From Amoebophrya sp. A120 (taxonomy: Eukaryota > Sar > Dinophyceae > Syndiniales > Amoebophryaceae), in the NCBI GenBank assembly GCA_905178155.1, contig CAJINV010000008.1, forward strand, positions 2,981,303-3,045,302: a DNA stretch of 64,000 nucleotides. Direction: 5' to 3'. Shown here in pieces: positions 25,127 to 36,155 of this stretch (the stretch's first letter is position 1; every line of letters starts with the position of its first letter). A program made the translations under genes and the position numbers. Below the pieces are notes generated by a model. It saw only the letters and a program-made list of their open reading frames with translations, was not told the DNA's origin and did not search any database.

Positions 25127-28100
25127 ATGTATCGCCACCTACTTCTGTTTTGTTCTAGTAGTCTTCATTCCACGGCGTTGCAAATTTGCCTTGTCGTCCT
25201 GCGTTGTTCTACAATATTGGTCTTACTTTCAAGCGAAACAAGTTTTTGCACAGCTAAGGCAGAACAAAGTTCATCAAACCACGAGGATGCTGGACGACTA
25301 TCATCTGCATCCGAGCAGTATGAATCGCCTTACTGGCGGCATCTGCCCCAGCCGCAGCCGAATGAGTTGGGTGACCTGCAGAACAAGGATCACACGGCGC
25401 TGCGGAACCCGATCCGCGAAGAGACGGAAAGGTTCCGTAAGGAGTGGCAAACGCCTATGGAGTACCTGAAAGAAGCGCACACCAACTTTCTCACGTATCC
25501 GAACTTCTTCTGCTTCCCGCCCGGAAGCGAGTACTCCTTTTTTCGCTGCTGTCTTCCCAAACTCGCAACGCGGGACTGTTGGGGCCGCAAGTTGCATTTC
25601 GGGTCTGTGAACCCTTTCAACTTCTACCGCGGAAATAAAGCCTTTGGTCGTCGACGAGAACACGTCGCAGATGAACCGAAACACGAGGAAGCGACCGCTG
25701 ATGTTGAGAGAGACACCAGGTCGCCGCGACGCCCTTCGTCGCGACACGCCGTGAGGCACGAGGATCAGCTTACTGCCGAGGGCGATCGCGGAGTTCTTCC
25801 CGACGAGAAAGATTCCGGCCGTGCGTGGGTAGAAAAAGCGGTGCACGAAGATGCCAAGAGGGAGCTTCTGGACGCGGTCAGTGATTTTCTTCATGCGGAT
25901 ATCCTCCTAGGTAAAAACGTCCCGACGCCGGTACTGTTGTAGTGCAATAGAGCAAGGTGGAAATCCACATGGCAAAGCTATCTGCTCATCCTGTTTGGAG
26001 CAGTATAAATGGCAAAACGCGTCTGGAAATACTTGTTGTGCGGACGTGCATGACCAATACAAATGTTCCTGTGGTGATGCAAATGTGCGTGACAACAAGG
26101 CCGGCGTCGGGACGCTCTTACGCAGGATGGCGGTCGAGGAGGACGGGCCTCTGCACGCTCCTGGGGACGACCACGAGCACCGCCATTTAAAACCGAAAAA
26201 ATCGTATGTCTACCAGCGCATTTTTCGGCACTTGGAGCGCAGGCTGCTGCCGCAGCTGCGGCGCGGCGGTCCTTCCGAGAAGATTCCGGAGTCGCGTGAC
26301 GAGATCAATGTGGACGACATTGTCGCGTATTTCAACCAAACGGACCAGGATGTGCAGAATTTCCTGGCGGACGGGGGTCTCAAGCGGGTAAAACAGCGTC
26401 GGTTTGAGGTGACACGAGACAACGAAAAACTGATCCACCGACTAGAGGGTATGTTCGGCCTGAACGTCCACGACACGGCAGCAGTACCCCTGGCGTTCGA
26501 ATGGAGAGAGCACGACGGGCACCTCTTGCGCACGACCATCCTGGAACGATTGAAGAACGGAGGTAAAATGGCCCAAGATATCAAAGTGAAATCTCAAATA
26601 TGTAAAGTGCCCCTACTTCTACTCCTGGTACTGCCGTAGAGTAGCGGGCTGTTCTTTGTGATGCAATGATTTTGAACAACCGAGGCGTGACAGGAGGTGC
26701 AATTATAAATATGTCGCGGCACATTTCATTGTTCGTATATACCTACGACGGCAAGCTAGCACCTGCACTGTGAGCTAGTACCATTTTGTCGCGCTAGCAC
26801 CTGCACTTGCACGACGCGCGTGTGCTGCATTCCTATGCCGCTCATCTAGAGAATGAGCATGAGAGAGATGCATCTTTGCTGTGTGTAAACTTCTAGCAAC
26901 GTCGCGCGCGACAAATAAAGCGTTTGCGCCATCTCAATCTGGTTCGAGCTGCTGCGCAATACAGATTTAAGTCGGGTGAGGGCGGGGCATTGTTTACGGT
27001 TTGTTGATGCATACTCGAGGAGATTGGTGGAGAAAGTCGTGACCCCAAGAACGGGGCGGGCACCAGGACGGACCAGGGGTACAGCAGCACTCGGGAAGCG
27101 TCGGCGACTGCGGCTACTGCTGATATCCTGCGCACCTCCCCAGATCTCTGTTGTCACCACACGCAGCAAGACGAGACGAGCTTGACGAAATGGCAGCGGC
27201 CCCTGCTGAAACTGCGGACGAAAGCGAGCCTGTTCGAGTGCCTCTCGGCCCTGGCCGATTTCCACGTACGAACCCTCGCGGTGTCGTTCGCGCAGCGGAA
27301 CGATTTTATCGGCCCCTACCTGAACGGGTTCAGTTTGGGCTTTTACCAAGACATCCAGAAGCAGTGTGAGCATTGGTACATCCTCGACAAAGCGGCCCTC
27401 TATGCCGCCAGTGAGGCTTCCTATCTGCGAAGAGTTTATAACTTGGCCGACGTTGGTCAGCTTCGTTCTGTGGATGAAAAAGACAGTGCAGCGAGCGCCT
27501 CACAGTCTGAGGATCGTAATGAAATAATAGATGCGGAAACGAGAAACAACTTGCGGGACAAAGAGACTACAGATCTTCAACCCCTCTCCACGACTGCGGG
27601 GGTGCGAAAGCCCTTCGGCGTCGTGTCGTCGTGCGTCGAGTCCACGCTGCAGCACTATCCAGTCGAAAAAAAACTATGTCGCTGTCTGGAAAGAGTGGAA
27701 CTTGTGATGCTCGGTTCCGCCAGTTCTTCCAGAAAAGCTTGTTGTAATGCATGCATGACTAGCACAAGCACTAGCTGCAAAACCTGACGTGTGCGTTTTT
27801 GGCAACCGTGAGATATGATTTTTTCTCACGCCAAATAGGCATTGCAAAATTGTTGCAGAACTTGTGCTCATGTTGCTGCGCCCTGCAATGAATCCAGACC
27901 GTCTGTTGGGCCACATAAAACCTGCGTGACAAAGTCCGACTGGACTCTTGCAGACCCGGACGTATTTGCAAATGGATAAGCACTGCTCTTTGACAATGAG
28001 CTTTTGGCAGTGCTACACCATGTTGCACGCCCACAACACAGAACTGTTCTACGAGGCCGCCTATGATTACGACTTGCACCTGCACGAGGTGACCTGTCTG

Positions 28101-29333
28101 CGCGGGGCGAATCTTGACGCGGAAGCCTCCTTACGCGGCCTATGCATCATGGGAAACATGTCGCACTTGTGATAAATTTTGCGCGGCCACAAATTTTTTC
28201 AACAGCAAAAAATGCAGTTTTTCATGGTGAGTCAGATAGTAAGTCCCAGTTATTTTTGCTCCTGAAAAAAGTAGAGATGCATGGTCGCGATGATAATCAC
28301 GAGTACGCCATAATTTTTCCCGAGGATCCGACAACCAGGGCGACCCGGATTCTCCACTCCAGGCAGACGGTGCCCATGGTGACGAGGACGGTGCTGGCAG
28401 TACGTCAGAGAGTGGACCGCCCGGGGAGGCGGCGTGGGACGGCAAGAGCGGAAGCGCCGCCGATTCGTCGCACACAACAAGAAGTACTCTCGTCCTAAAA
28501 CACCAAGGCGCCCACCCGCCTGCGCAACCCGAAGATCCGCACGCTTGCATTCGCAACTCCCCCTTGTGCCGGCTCGTGTTCGACGGGCTCGTATCGCGGT
28601 GGCGCGCGAAGCCCCGGGCGGTGCTTCATGCGTTCGGGCAGTACGAGTGGGTGCTTGCGTATTTCACAAGAAAACATTGCTAGTGTAACTTTTTGTAGTT
28701 GATGCAGAGGACCCCCGACGATGCAAGACACCTACAGTTCTTGTCATTCTGAAAAAGCGTCATAGGCTAAGTAGTTTCGTACGTTTACGTGGTTTCGCGT
28801 AGTACTTGCGCATGATGTTTTCTCTGTCATGCCAGGAAGATTTGTGACGCTGTTCCGCCAACAAGGTTACACCGACAATCTTTTCGTGCTTGGATATTGC
28901 GGTAGACGCCGCCGACACCAGCATCGGGCCCGGTTGCTTCTTGCGCAACTTGGAGGAAATCTTCCACAATCCGCAGGTCATTCCGGAGGAGGCCGAGGTG
29001 GTTGTGAAGGACCCCTCGAACCAGGAGGACAGCAACGGCGGGGTATTCGCGTTCAAGGGTCGGTCGAGGTTTGGGAAACTGTTCGTAGACTTGATCATAT
29101 GAACTGCAAAAGTATCGTACTCGTATAAATGCATTACAAATTTACTCAGCATGAGAGATAAAATTTGTAGTGCTGATTTACCTTAAGAAAAAGATTTGTA
29201 ATGCATGATTGCAATACGAGTGCGATACTTTTGCACAGGATTGATCAACGACAAGGACAACTGGCCTGGGGAGCTCATTGTAGGAAAAGAACATACTCCT
29301 GTCATCTTTACTGTGGTGGTGATTTTTTTTTGA
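25127..29333 (+). CDS. Unrecognised multi-exon protein with N-terminal signal-like segment; two introners
   Basis: Exons: 25127-25909, 26100-26562, 27171-27655, 27984 to about 28160, about 28300-28650 (end uncertain), 28866-29097 and 29248-29333. The N-terminus MYRHLLLFCSSSLHSTALQI plus a second hydrophobic run looks like a signal peptide or anchor, then a region with YWRHLPQPQPNELGD and FFCFPPGSEYSFFRCCLPK. Later exons carry RRMAVEEDG, FNQTDQDVQNFL, WYILDKAALYAASEASYLR and a Ser/Gly/Asp-rich linker before NSPLCRLVFDGLVSRW. The end is NDKDNWPGELIVGKEH...VVVIFF. The first intron needs GG-AG (or a shared G). The joins around 28160-28300 and 28650-28866 are not resolved. An alternative start lies at 25016. 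No known family recognised. Confidence 0.55.
27656..27978 (+). mobile_element. Introner-type intron, 323 bp, TSD AGCAC
   Basis: Left TATCCAGTCGAAAAAAA...CTGTCTGGAAAGAGT and right ACTCTTGCAGACCCGG...TTTGCAAATGGATA are inverted repeats. AGCAC lies at 27651-27655 and 27979-27983. Removal joins ACG CTG CAG CAC to TGC TCT TTG ACA in frame. No GT-AG pair fits the boundary. Confidence 0.85.
29098..29242 (+). mobile_element. Short hairpin introner, 145 bp, TSD GATCA
   Basis: Almost the whole element is one inverted repeat: TATGAACTGCAAAAGTATCG at the left, CGATACTTTTGCACAGGATT at the right, with ATTACAAATTT / AGATTTGTAAT inside. GATCA is duplicated at 29093-29097 and 29243-29247. Removal joins GAC TTG ATC A to AC GAC AAG GAC in frame and avoids a premature TGA. 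A close relative lies at 45822. Confidence 0.9.
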
Positions 29334-29379
29334 GTAGCATCTTCACATGTTGGAAAAAAAAAAATCTCAAGGAAATTCT

Positions 29380-29420
29380 ACCGACGGCCTAAGGAGATTC
29401 TCCCTCAAGGAGATTCCCCC
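29380..29420. repeat. AAGGAGATTCTCC motif pair at the left border of the GC-rich island
   Basis: CTAAGGAGATTCTCC is followed by CTCAAGGAGATTCCCC. The same motif recurs as palindromes at 32.3-32.6 kb, so it marks both borders of the island. Confidence 0.6.
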
Positions 29421-29799
29421 CTATAAAATTTGAACTATGAGCTGGCGCCATTCTTCATCCTTATAGCATAGAAAGATATAGCGGACAAGACGAGCGCTGG
29501 CGCTCGTGCAAGATGAAGGGATGAGCGTGGGCCAGACTACGCGTGCGCCGACCGTTGCCACCAAGAGCCCCCGGCCCGCCTGTGCACCGGTGGCGGAAGA
29601 GTTTTTGGCCCTGCCCTTCGCCCGCCTGCCCCGCCCGCGCCCAGGCTGCGCTCCGTCCTTACAAACAAAACGCGCGCAGCAGCTTTCCTCGTGGTTGGCT
29701 CCCAGCGGCGCGGTGGCGGCATTTCTTTTTTTTCGGTGTTTTTCGTCTTTGAAACTGTACAGGACAGGACAGCTTCTACTTTTGCGCGCGCACTCGCCA

Positions 29800-31450
29800 A
29801 TGGTTAGCAAAAAAGCAAAAAGCTGCTCGCGTTGCGCGCGTTCCCCTAACTGTGAACCTCTTTGTAGCTGGTTCGGTTGTGCATTGTGGTTTTGCACGGC
29901 CGACAGCAAGGGCCGGCGGGCTTGTTGTACTCGTGCGCATTCCCGGGCCTTGCAGAGCAAAGACTGACCTTGCTCCGCACACGAGCAGCGCGCGCAGCGT
30001 CCTCCCTTCCTTTGCTTCGACGGCGTTGCGTGTCCCATTCCTGCACCGTCGCGCCGGCTTTTTTTATTTCGCGCGCGCGCCGCGCCTGCTCTGCCCGTCG
30101 TTGCTTCGCGCCGACGGCCTTGCTGCGCCTTCGTACGTTCGCGGACCTTTAAAATTGCCTCCGCGCGCGCGCAGCACGTGCTCCGTTCCTCGCTGTTTCG
30201 CGCCGACGGCTTTGCGCTTTGTTTTTTTTCACGGGCGCACGGCAAAAAAAAAAAAATTGTCGCGCGCGTGCCGCACGCGTCCCACCCTTCGCTGCGTCGC
30301 GCCGGTGCCCTTGCGCTTTCTTCCATCATTGGCGGCCGGCCAAAAAAATTCTTGCGCGCGCGCTGCGCGCGCTCCACCCTTCGCTTTTTCGTGCCAGCGC
30401 CCTTGCAGTTTGTTGCCTGAGCGGGTACCCGACAAAAATTTTTTGCGCGCACGCCCCACCCTTCTCTGCTTCGCGTCAGCGGCCTTGCGGTTTGTTGCCT
30501 GCGCGGGTACCAGACAAAATTTTTTTGCGCGCGCGCCCCACGTTTCTCTGCTTCGCGCCAGCACCCCTGCATTTTCTCGCACGGGGGCCCGACAAAATTT
30601 TTTTTCGCGTATCCTTTGCTGCTTCCCGCCAGCGCCCTTGCAGTTTCTTACAAGGGTAGCCGATGAAAATTTTTCTCGCGCGCGCGCAGCGCGCGCGCTA
30701 TTTTCCGTTGCACCGCGCCAGCGTCCTTGCACTTTCTTGCACGGGTGGCCGACAAAAAAATTTTTCGGGCGCGCGCTGCATCCTTCGCTGCGTCGCGCTA
30801 CCGCCCGCGCAGTTTCGATCGTGCAAGGATAGCCGACAAAAAATTTCCTGGCGCGCGCGGTGCGCGCGCTTCAGCCTTCGCTGCCTCGCGCCGACGGTCC
30901 GGCGGTTTCTATCTTGCGCGGGCGACCAAGAGTAAAAATTTTCTTTCCCGCGCGCGCTGCGCGCGCCGCTTCCTTCGGTGCTTCGCGCCAACGCCCTGGT
31001 GGTTTCTATCTTGCTTGGACGGGCGACCAAAAAAAAATTCTTCCACGCGCGCGCTGCGCGCGCGCCGTTCTTTGTTGCTTCGCCCCAACGCCCTGAAGGT
31101 TTCTACCTTGCACGGGTGGCCGGCGAGCCGCGAAAATTTTCTCTCGCGCGCGCGCTGCGCGCGCTCCAAGCTGCCTTGCCTCAGGGTAACGCCGTCGGCT
31201 TTTCTCGCACGCGCGGGGGGGTGGCTGACAGAAAGTTTGTTCGCGCGCGCTTCGCGCACTGCTCCATCCTGTGCTGCTTCGCGCCGGCGCCCCCGCAGTT
31301 TGTTTCTATCTCGCACAGGCGACCGACAAATTTTTTTTTTTGGCGCGCGCCTGCGCGCGCTCCATCCTCGGCTTCGCTAGCGCCCTTCTAGTTTCTTGAA
31401 TGGGTGGCCGATGCAATTTTTTTTCGCCCGCGTGCCGCGCCCGTGCCCTT
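29800..31450. repeat. GC-rich minisatellite array, units of roughly 70-105 bp
   Basis: Each unit has a GCGCGCGC-(T/A)-GCGCGCGC palindrome, then CTTCGCTGCTTCGCGCCAGC-like sequence, then CCCTTGCAGTTTCTTGCACG, then GGTGGCCGACAAAA with an A-run/T-run junction. A/T junctions near 30250, 30345, 30437, 30527, 30597, 30755, 30838, 31030, 31330 and 31420 show the period. The array is open on both strands in several frames, so long Arg/Ala/Phe-rich frames here are artefacts. Confidence 0.85.
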
Positions 31451-32280
31451 CTTCCTCACTGCCCTACGCCGAAGGCCGTACGCGTTCGCTCGCGCGCGGC
31501 TGGCCGGTGAAAATCTCTTTCGCGGGCGGGCGTTGTGGATTCTTGGGTGTGGGTATTTGGCGTGCTGTGTTCGGGCTACCCCGGGTCGTGGGTCCCCGGG
31601 GTTGTTCCCGAGTTGCTATCTCGGTGCGCGGAGTGCCGGCCGCCGCCAGTTGCAGGGGGGCCCGCTGTTCCGGTCGTTGGGAAGGGCCCGCCTTGGTGGG
31701 GTGCCCTTGATGAAATCGCGCCAGATGATTGAACAGCCCGGGGCTTCGCTCGCTGCCCTTGCAATCTCGCTGAAGTTGCTGGGGGGCGGCCTCTCTTTCA
31801 AGTTGCACGTAGCTCCTGAGCGGCTGCCGGGCGCCTGGCCCTTGGGGATCAGCTTTTCTTGCGCGACTTGCCTGGCGCGATTTGTGTTTCGTTTGAGGCC
31901 GGTTCTAGGTGGTCGTGGGGGTGGTTTGCCTTTAAGGTCGCTCCGGAGCGGGTGCGGGGTGGGACGACTTGCCGTTAAAGCGGTCGAGGGACGACTTGCT
32001 TTTCGTTGCGGCTCCGCACCGGCCACACCGGACGAAATGGCCGCAAAATTGCGGCCGCTGCCGTTCTTCGGGCTTTATAGGCCAGTGCGCGTGTGAGATT
32101 GCATCGGGCAAATCGCCCTCGAGCGCGGCGCCAACATAGTCGGCACGGCGCCCTTGCGCTTGCGTCTGCGTCGGGCCGCATAGGGCAGTGCGCCCGCCCG
32201 TGAAGGTGCGGCCTGGGCCGCAAAGGGCGCCCCGCCCCTGGCATTGCACTGCGCCCGGGCGTCCAAGGGCGATGAGTCCC
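31451..32280. other. GC-rich non-repetitive flank of the minisatellite, no supported gene
   Basis: Open frames exist on both strands (about 230 residues on +, 136 and 275 on -), but they overlap, are Arg/Gly/Pro-rich and show no motif. I treat the stretch as part of the GC-rich island. Confidence 0.4.
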
Positions 32281-32306
32281 GCTTTTGTGGTTTTCTGGCG
32301 GGCTAT

Positions 32307-32586
32307 GAGAATCTCCTTGGCAAGGAGATTCTCCCACGTTCGGGGAGAATCTCCTTGTCAAGGAGATTCTCCATGGAAGAAGAAGAGCGTGACGGCAGGA
32401 GGGAATGAAGGAAATAGAAGGAAAATGAAGGAAAAAGAAGTAAATAGAGGAAAAAGAAGCACATGAAGGAAAAAAAAAGAAAGAAGAAAAAAGAAAAAAG
32501 AGAAGAAAAAGGAAGAGGAGGGGGAGGAGGGGAGGAGATTCTCCTGGGGGTCCAGGAGAATCTCCGTGGGCCAAGGAGATTCTCCG
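32307..32586. repeat. Palindrome cluster (GGAGAATCTCC family) around a polypurine tract
   Basis: Two hairpins of GAGAATCTCCTTG-CAAGGAGATTCTC type lie at 32307-32334 and 32343-32372. An inverted version, GGAGATTCTCCTGG with CCAGGAGAATCTCC, lies near 32533-32565, followed by CCAAGGAGATTCTCC at 32571-32585. Between them (about 32386-32530) almost every base on the + strand is A or G (GAAGGAAA-type repeats), which could adopt triplex structure. Confidence 0.85.
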
Positions 32587-32819
32587 AGTCCTTGAAGTTT
32601 CCCCTTCACCGATTTGCATTTGTATTTTTTTCCCGCGACAGGACGAGAAAAGTATCGCGCGAAGCCTTCTAGTCCTGTACTTATTTGGAAAAAAGAGGCT
32701 TGAAAGATCATTCATGGGTCGTCTAGTGCAGTGCGTTATTGACGAACGCACCTGCCTTGCATTTTCTGCGTCACCGATTTGGTTTTGGAGTTTCAACCAC
32801 ACAGTTTTTTTCTTGCATA

Positions 32820-34008
32820 CCGTGGGGGCGGCTGCTACCCGGAGCAGATGGCCATGAACGAGGCGTTACTGGAGCTGGCCGCCCTGGAGACCGGGATCCC
32901 CTACAACTCTGAGTGCTTGAAGTACATCTTCGGGATGCCGGGAGAGAACGGGGTCTTTGGCTGCCAGTTCAACACGCACATCACCTGTTTTCGCCACTTT
33001 CTGGAAACCCTCGCGGGCCCGTTCGGGCAGAGACGCACGAGGAAGGTGTTTTTCCTCAATCCGAGGTTGGTAGACCTAAATTTCCGCCTATCCAAAAGAA
33101 AAACTCAACACTTTTTAGTTCTCGTGTAAAGTAGTATCACTCTGGGATGCTGCAGGTGAACTTGAACACGCAACACACCCTGCACAGGCTTGGGCTACAA
33201 CCCGGTCGGCAAGAGATATGCGCTCGATCTAAAAACTCATGATGTACAGCACTTCGTATCTATCGTGCTGATGAATGCCAATGCGCGTGGTGGTCACAGA
33301 CACAGGGCAGTCTCTTCGTCCTCGTGTGCTAGATTACTATATTTACGTACGGCACGGGCGCGCCCGGCCTCGCAATTGTGAGTTTTTTCTGTCATCAACC
33401 TGTGGGGCAGATGCATTGTCATGCTTGTAGCATAAGAAATACAAATTAGAAAACTATTACTACCCGACGAGCAGAGTTTTTGTCCTCGTGGATAGCGCCC
33501 GTACGGGAATGTGCCGATGAACGATACCAAACTTGTGCACGACGGTGAAAAAAACTCTCCCTTCCTGTGGCACTGGGTAAACTACGACCAGAAGAAGCCC
33601 TTCATTCTGAAGCACATGCTAGGGATCGAGGACGAGAACAGTGAGGAAGCGCGCAGGGAGCTCGACGAGTATGCCATTGTCGACGAGGGGACGGCGAAGC
33701 GCCATTTTATCGCCTCCCCGCAGTGGTGTCAGCGGGTAATACGCGGCCCACTAAGTAGTAGAAAAACGGCAAGAGATGACCAGCAAGGCGTCGGTAGAAG
33801 AAGTCCTACTTCGTCGAGCGGCCAGGACAGCGAGGACGCAGTTGTGTCATCGGTAGAGGACGGGACTGGTGAGTTGGCGAAAACTCCGGGGGATTCGCCC
33901 GAACTAGACCTCGAACCTGATGAACCCCCAGACGTAGATACCTGTACTTTTGGCAGTCCAGAGCCCGTCTGCCAACATCTACCGCATCAGTACATTTCGC
34001 AGTGTTGA
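32820..34008 (+). CDS. Unrecognised multi-exon protein, 5' end not resolved
   Basis: Three exons. About 32820-33063: GGGCYPEQMAMNEALLELAA...GIPYNSECLKYIFGMPG. About 33187 onward: LGYNPVGKRYALDLK, 3' limit uncertain. 33496-34008: starts after ATAG with RPYGNVPMNDTKL, includes FLWHWVNYDQKKPFILKHML, and ends in an acidic Ser/Asp/Pro-rich tail and TGA. Third-position GC bias supports these frames. The exon joining 33063 to 33187 needs GG-AG (or a shared G). Sequence just before 32820 (TTTTTTCTTGCATA) resembles the right end of an introner, so an upstream exon probably exists beyond the palindrome cluster. No family recognised; it could also be the 5' part of a larger gene. Confidence 0.45.
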
Positions 34009-34528
34009 TAGAAGATGCACATTCAATTTCATCAAGATGATGCCCAGCAAGATGAACATGCTGAAGCTTCGAGCAGTGAGAAACGTGTGGCACCCTTTTC
34101 GTACGCTCTTTCTCTCGTGCTGATCCGATGGAAGCTAGGGATGAAACTAGTTTCTACAGTGTAAAAAATGATTCTGTCTTCATCTGCGCAGTGATCGCAC
34201 CAAAATGATCGTCTCAGCTAAAAGGCCGTATTTCTCGGACAAAATGGATCCTGCCACGACCAAAACCGTTCCGGTCAACATGCTTTTCGCTTGTGCATTC
34301 GAACTTGTAATGTAGAAATCAGCGTATGCGTTGTAATAGGAGAAAAGTACACAACTAAGAGGCGAACACAGAACTTCTGCGCAGCGAAACTCTTTATAAA
34401 TTCTTCTATGAAGGAGCGTCATCCCCTTATGCGGGTTTTAGGTTATCGGCTGCATCTAGTCTAAGTCACAGCGGGATGTTGTTGTTGTGAAAAAACACAA
34501 GAAGAAACAAGAGCCACCACCTAATACC

Positions 34529-35632
34529 ATGGCCCCAGCTACCGGCGCCGCTCCGGCCATTAGCGAGCAGAAGAAGATGGATCAGCTGAATGGAGAGGAC
34601 ACACAGAGGGCCTTCGACCGTCTTTTCGAAACGGAACTTGCGCCCCGCTTACGTCAGGACGGCTGGGAGGTTCGATTAGAAGATCCGCCGCAGGCTTACC
34701 TCCACCTTTCCAAGCCGGCTTGGGGCGACCAACGAATATGCATTCGCACTCATGGGTCTGCTGGGTTCTCTGGACAGAAGTGGATGCCGCGGACGATGGC
34801 TTTTAACGTCAGAGATGCTCAACTTGGAGCATGCATTTTGCTCATTTTTACATTAGCAATGAATTATGTATGTATGATTATGCAAATAATCGTCCTGCCT
34901 CGTCCGAAGAATGTTGTTGAGACACTTCACAACTCAATTCGCACACGTGTGCGTGATAGAAGACAATGCAGCGAAATAAAGTATCTTCCGGTAAAGGTTT
35001 GGCATTCATTTTGGAAGATGCCGACCTTCATTCTCAGCCTCCAACTCCATCGGAGTAAATCTGCATGGCACGACCATAAAAGTGCGTCACCGCATACGCA
35101 TTTCCACCAGCCCCAGACAGCACATTTTCATCGTTGATGCCGCATGAACGGGATCCACTTCGAAACGTACGTGTTGCGGACGCAGTTGAGAACGAGAGCC
35201 GCCCCGGTGGCGTTGCACTGCGAGAACGGCTGCGCGTATCGAGCCGATTTTCTGCGGATCTGCACCGAGAGATTGAAATCGCCCGACGGCGCAGGAGGAC
35301 TCTTAGCAGAACGGCTTCTTTTGCCTCCCGTAGAAGTCCGAGGCCGAGCTGACACGGTGGATCTTCCTGTACTAGATGTTGATGAAGAAGACAAACAAAG
35401 GAAAATACAAACACCGAACCAGGTGGACCAGCGGCGAGACTTGCCGTGCACCTACGAGATAGGGGACCCAGCCTCGGGAGACTGCAGCGTGATTGAGGTG
35501 CAAGTCCCCTTCGACGGCTTGACCGCGGCGGAGACCGTCCAGCGACTGGCGGAGCAACTGGACCGCTTCCAAACGGTTCTAACGCCCTTGGTCGATGAAA
35601 CGATTCAGGCTTGCAAAATAAACAGAGCCTGA
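34529..35632 (+). CDS. Unrecognised two-exon protein, about 250 residues
   Basis: The start ATG is in ACCATGG context (34529). Exon 1 encodes MAPATGAAPAISEQKKMDQL...LFETELAPRLRQDGWEVRLE...YLHLSKPAWGDQRI and runs to about 34795-34798. Exon 2 starts near 35144 (NGIHFETYVLRTQLRTR) and ends at TGA 35632 with EIGDPASGDCSVIEVQVPF and AAETVQRLAEQLDRFQTVL, a predicted amphipathic helix. The intervening DNA (about 348 bp, a multiple of three) has ACGATG-type inverted ends and no usable GT-AG pair, so it is probably an old introner; GATGCCGC also lies on both sides. No known domain seen. Confidence 0.5.
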
Positions 35633-36155
35633 TATGGAGCTTACAAGCAACTTGGTGCCCTGTTGCTGACGCACTTTTTACAACCTGTGGGCATGGTGTA
35701 GTAAAGTACTAAGCATGAAGATGTTGGACTTGGATCTGCACTTACTTTTTCTTCGCGGTAGTTCAGAAGATAGGGCAGCTTCATCCTCATACCTGAAAAG
35801 CTTCTCGCATGTAGTGCTGTGCGGTCGCAGCAAGTTGGACTTTTTGTTTTTTCCCGATCGGTACGACACAGACAGCGCAATTTTCGATACATTTGAGTGC
35901 CCTTACGTAGAAAAGAAAGAGAAACCGCGGACCGCTTGCCTGTCTGTTAAGGCTTCATTTTGTCGCTCCACCCAAGTTGTTCGTGAAAACCACAGGATGA
36001 CTTGCACTTGTTGAAGTCGAACGGAGCATCATGAATGTTGCGAAATAAATTGGCTTTCAATGTGGAGGCTCTTCTACGAGTCTTTCCTCACCTGCTCAGA
36101 TGAAATGGTACATAATTTTGGCAATCTGATCATCATTGCATTGCTCTGACTGCAG

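Noticed and set aside
25912-26099. Possible introner in the first intron of the 25.1-kb gene
   Set aside because: No matching inverted ends or 5-bp duplication could be found; treated as an ordinary or GG-AG intron.
28140-28300. Possible introner between exons of the 25.1-kb gene (TATGCATCATGGG near 28141)
   Set aside because: The right end near 28300 does not give a matching TIR or TSD, so the intron type is left open.
29421-31450. Long frames on both strands (up to 383 codons)
   Set aside because: They run through the minisatellite in several overlapping frames; the repeat simply lacks stop codons.
29800-31450. CRISPR-like array
   Set aside because: Period and unit sequence vary, there are no unique spacers between constant repeats, and the genome is eukaryotic.
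31404-32096. 230-codon + strand frame and overlapping - strand frames in GC-rich DNA
   Set aside because: Mutually overlapping, Arg/Gly/Pro-rich and without motif or splice logic.
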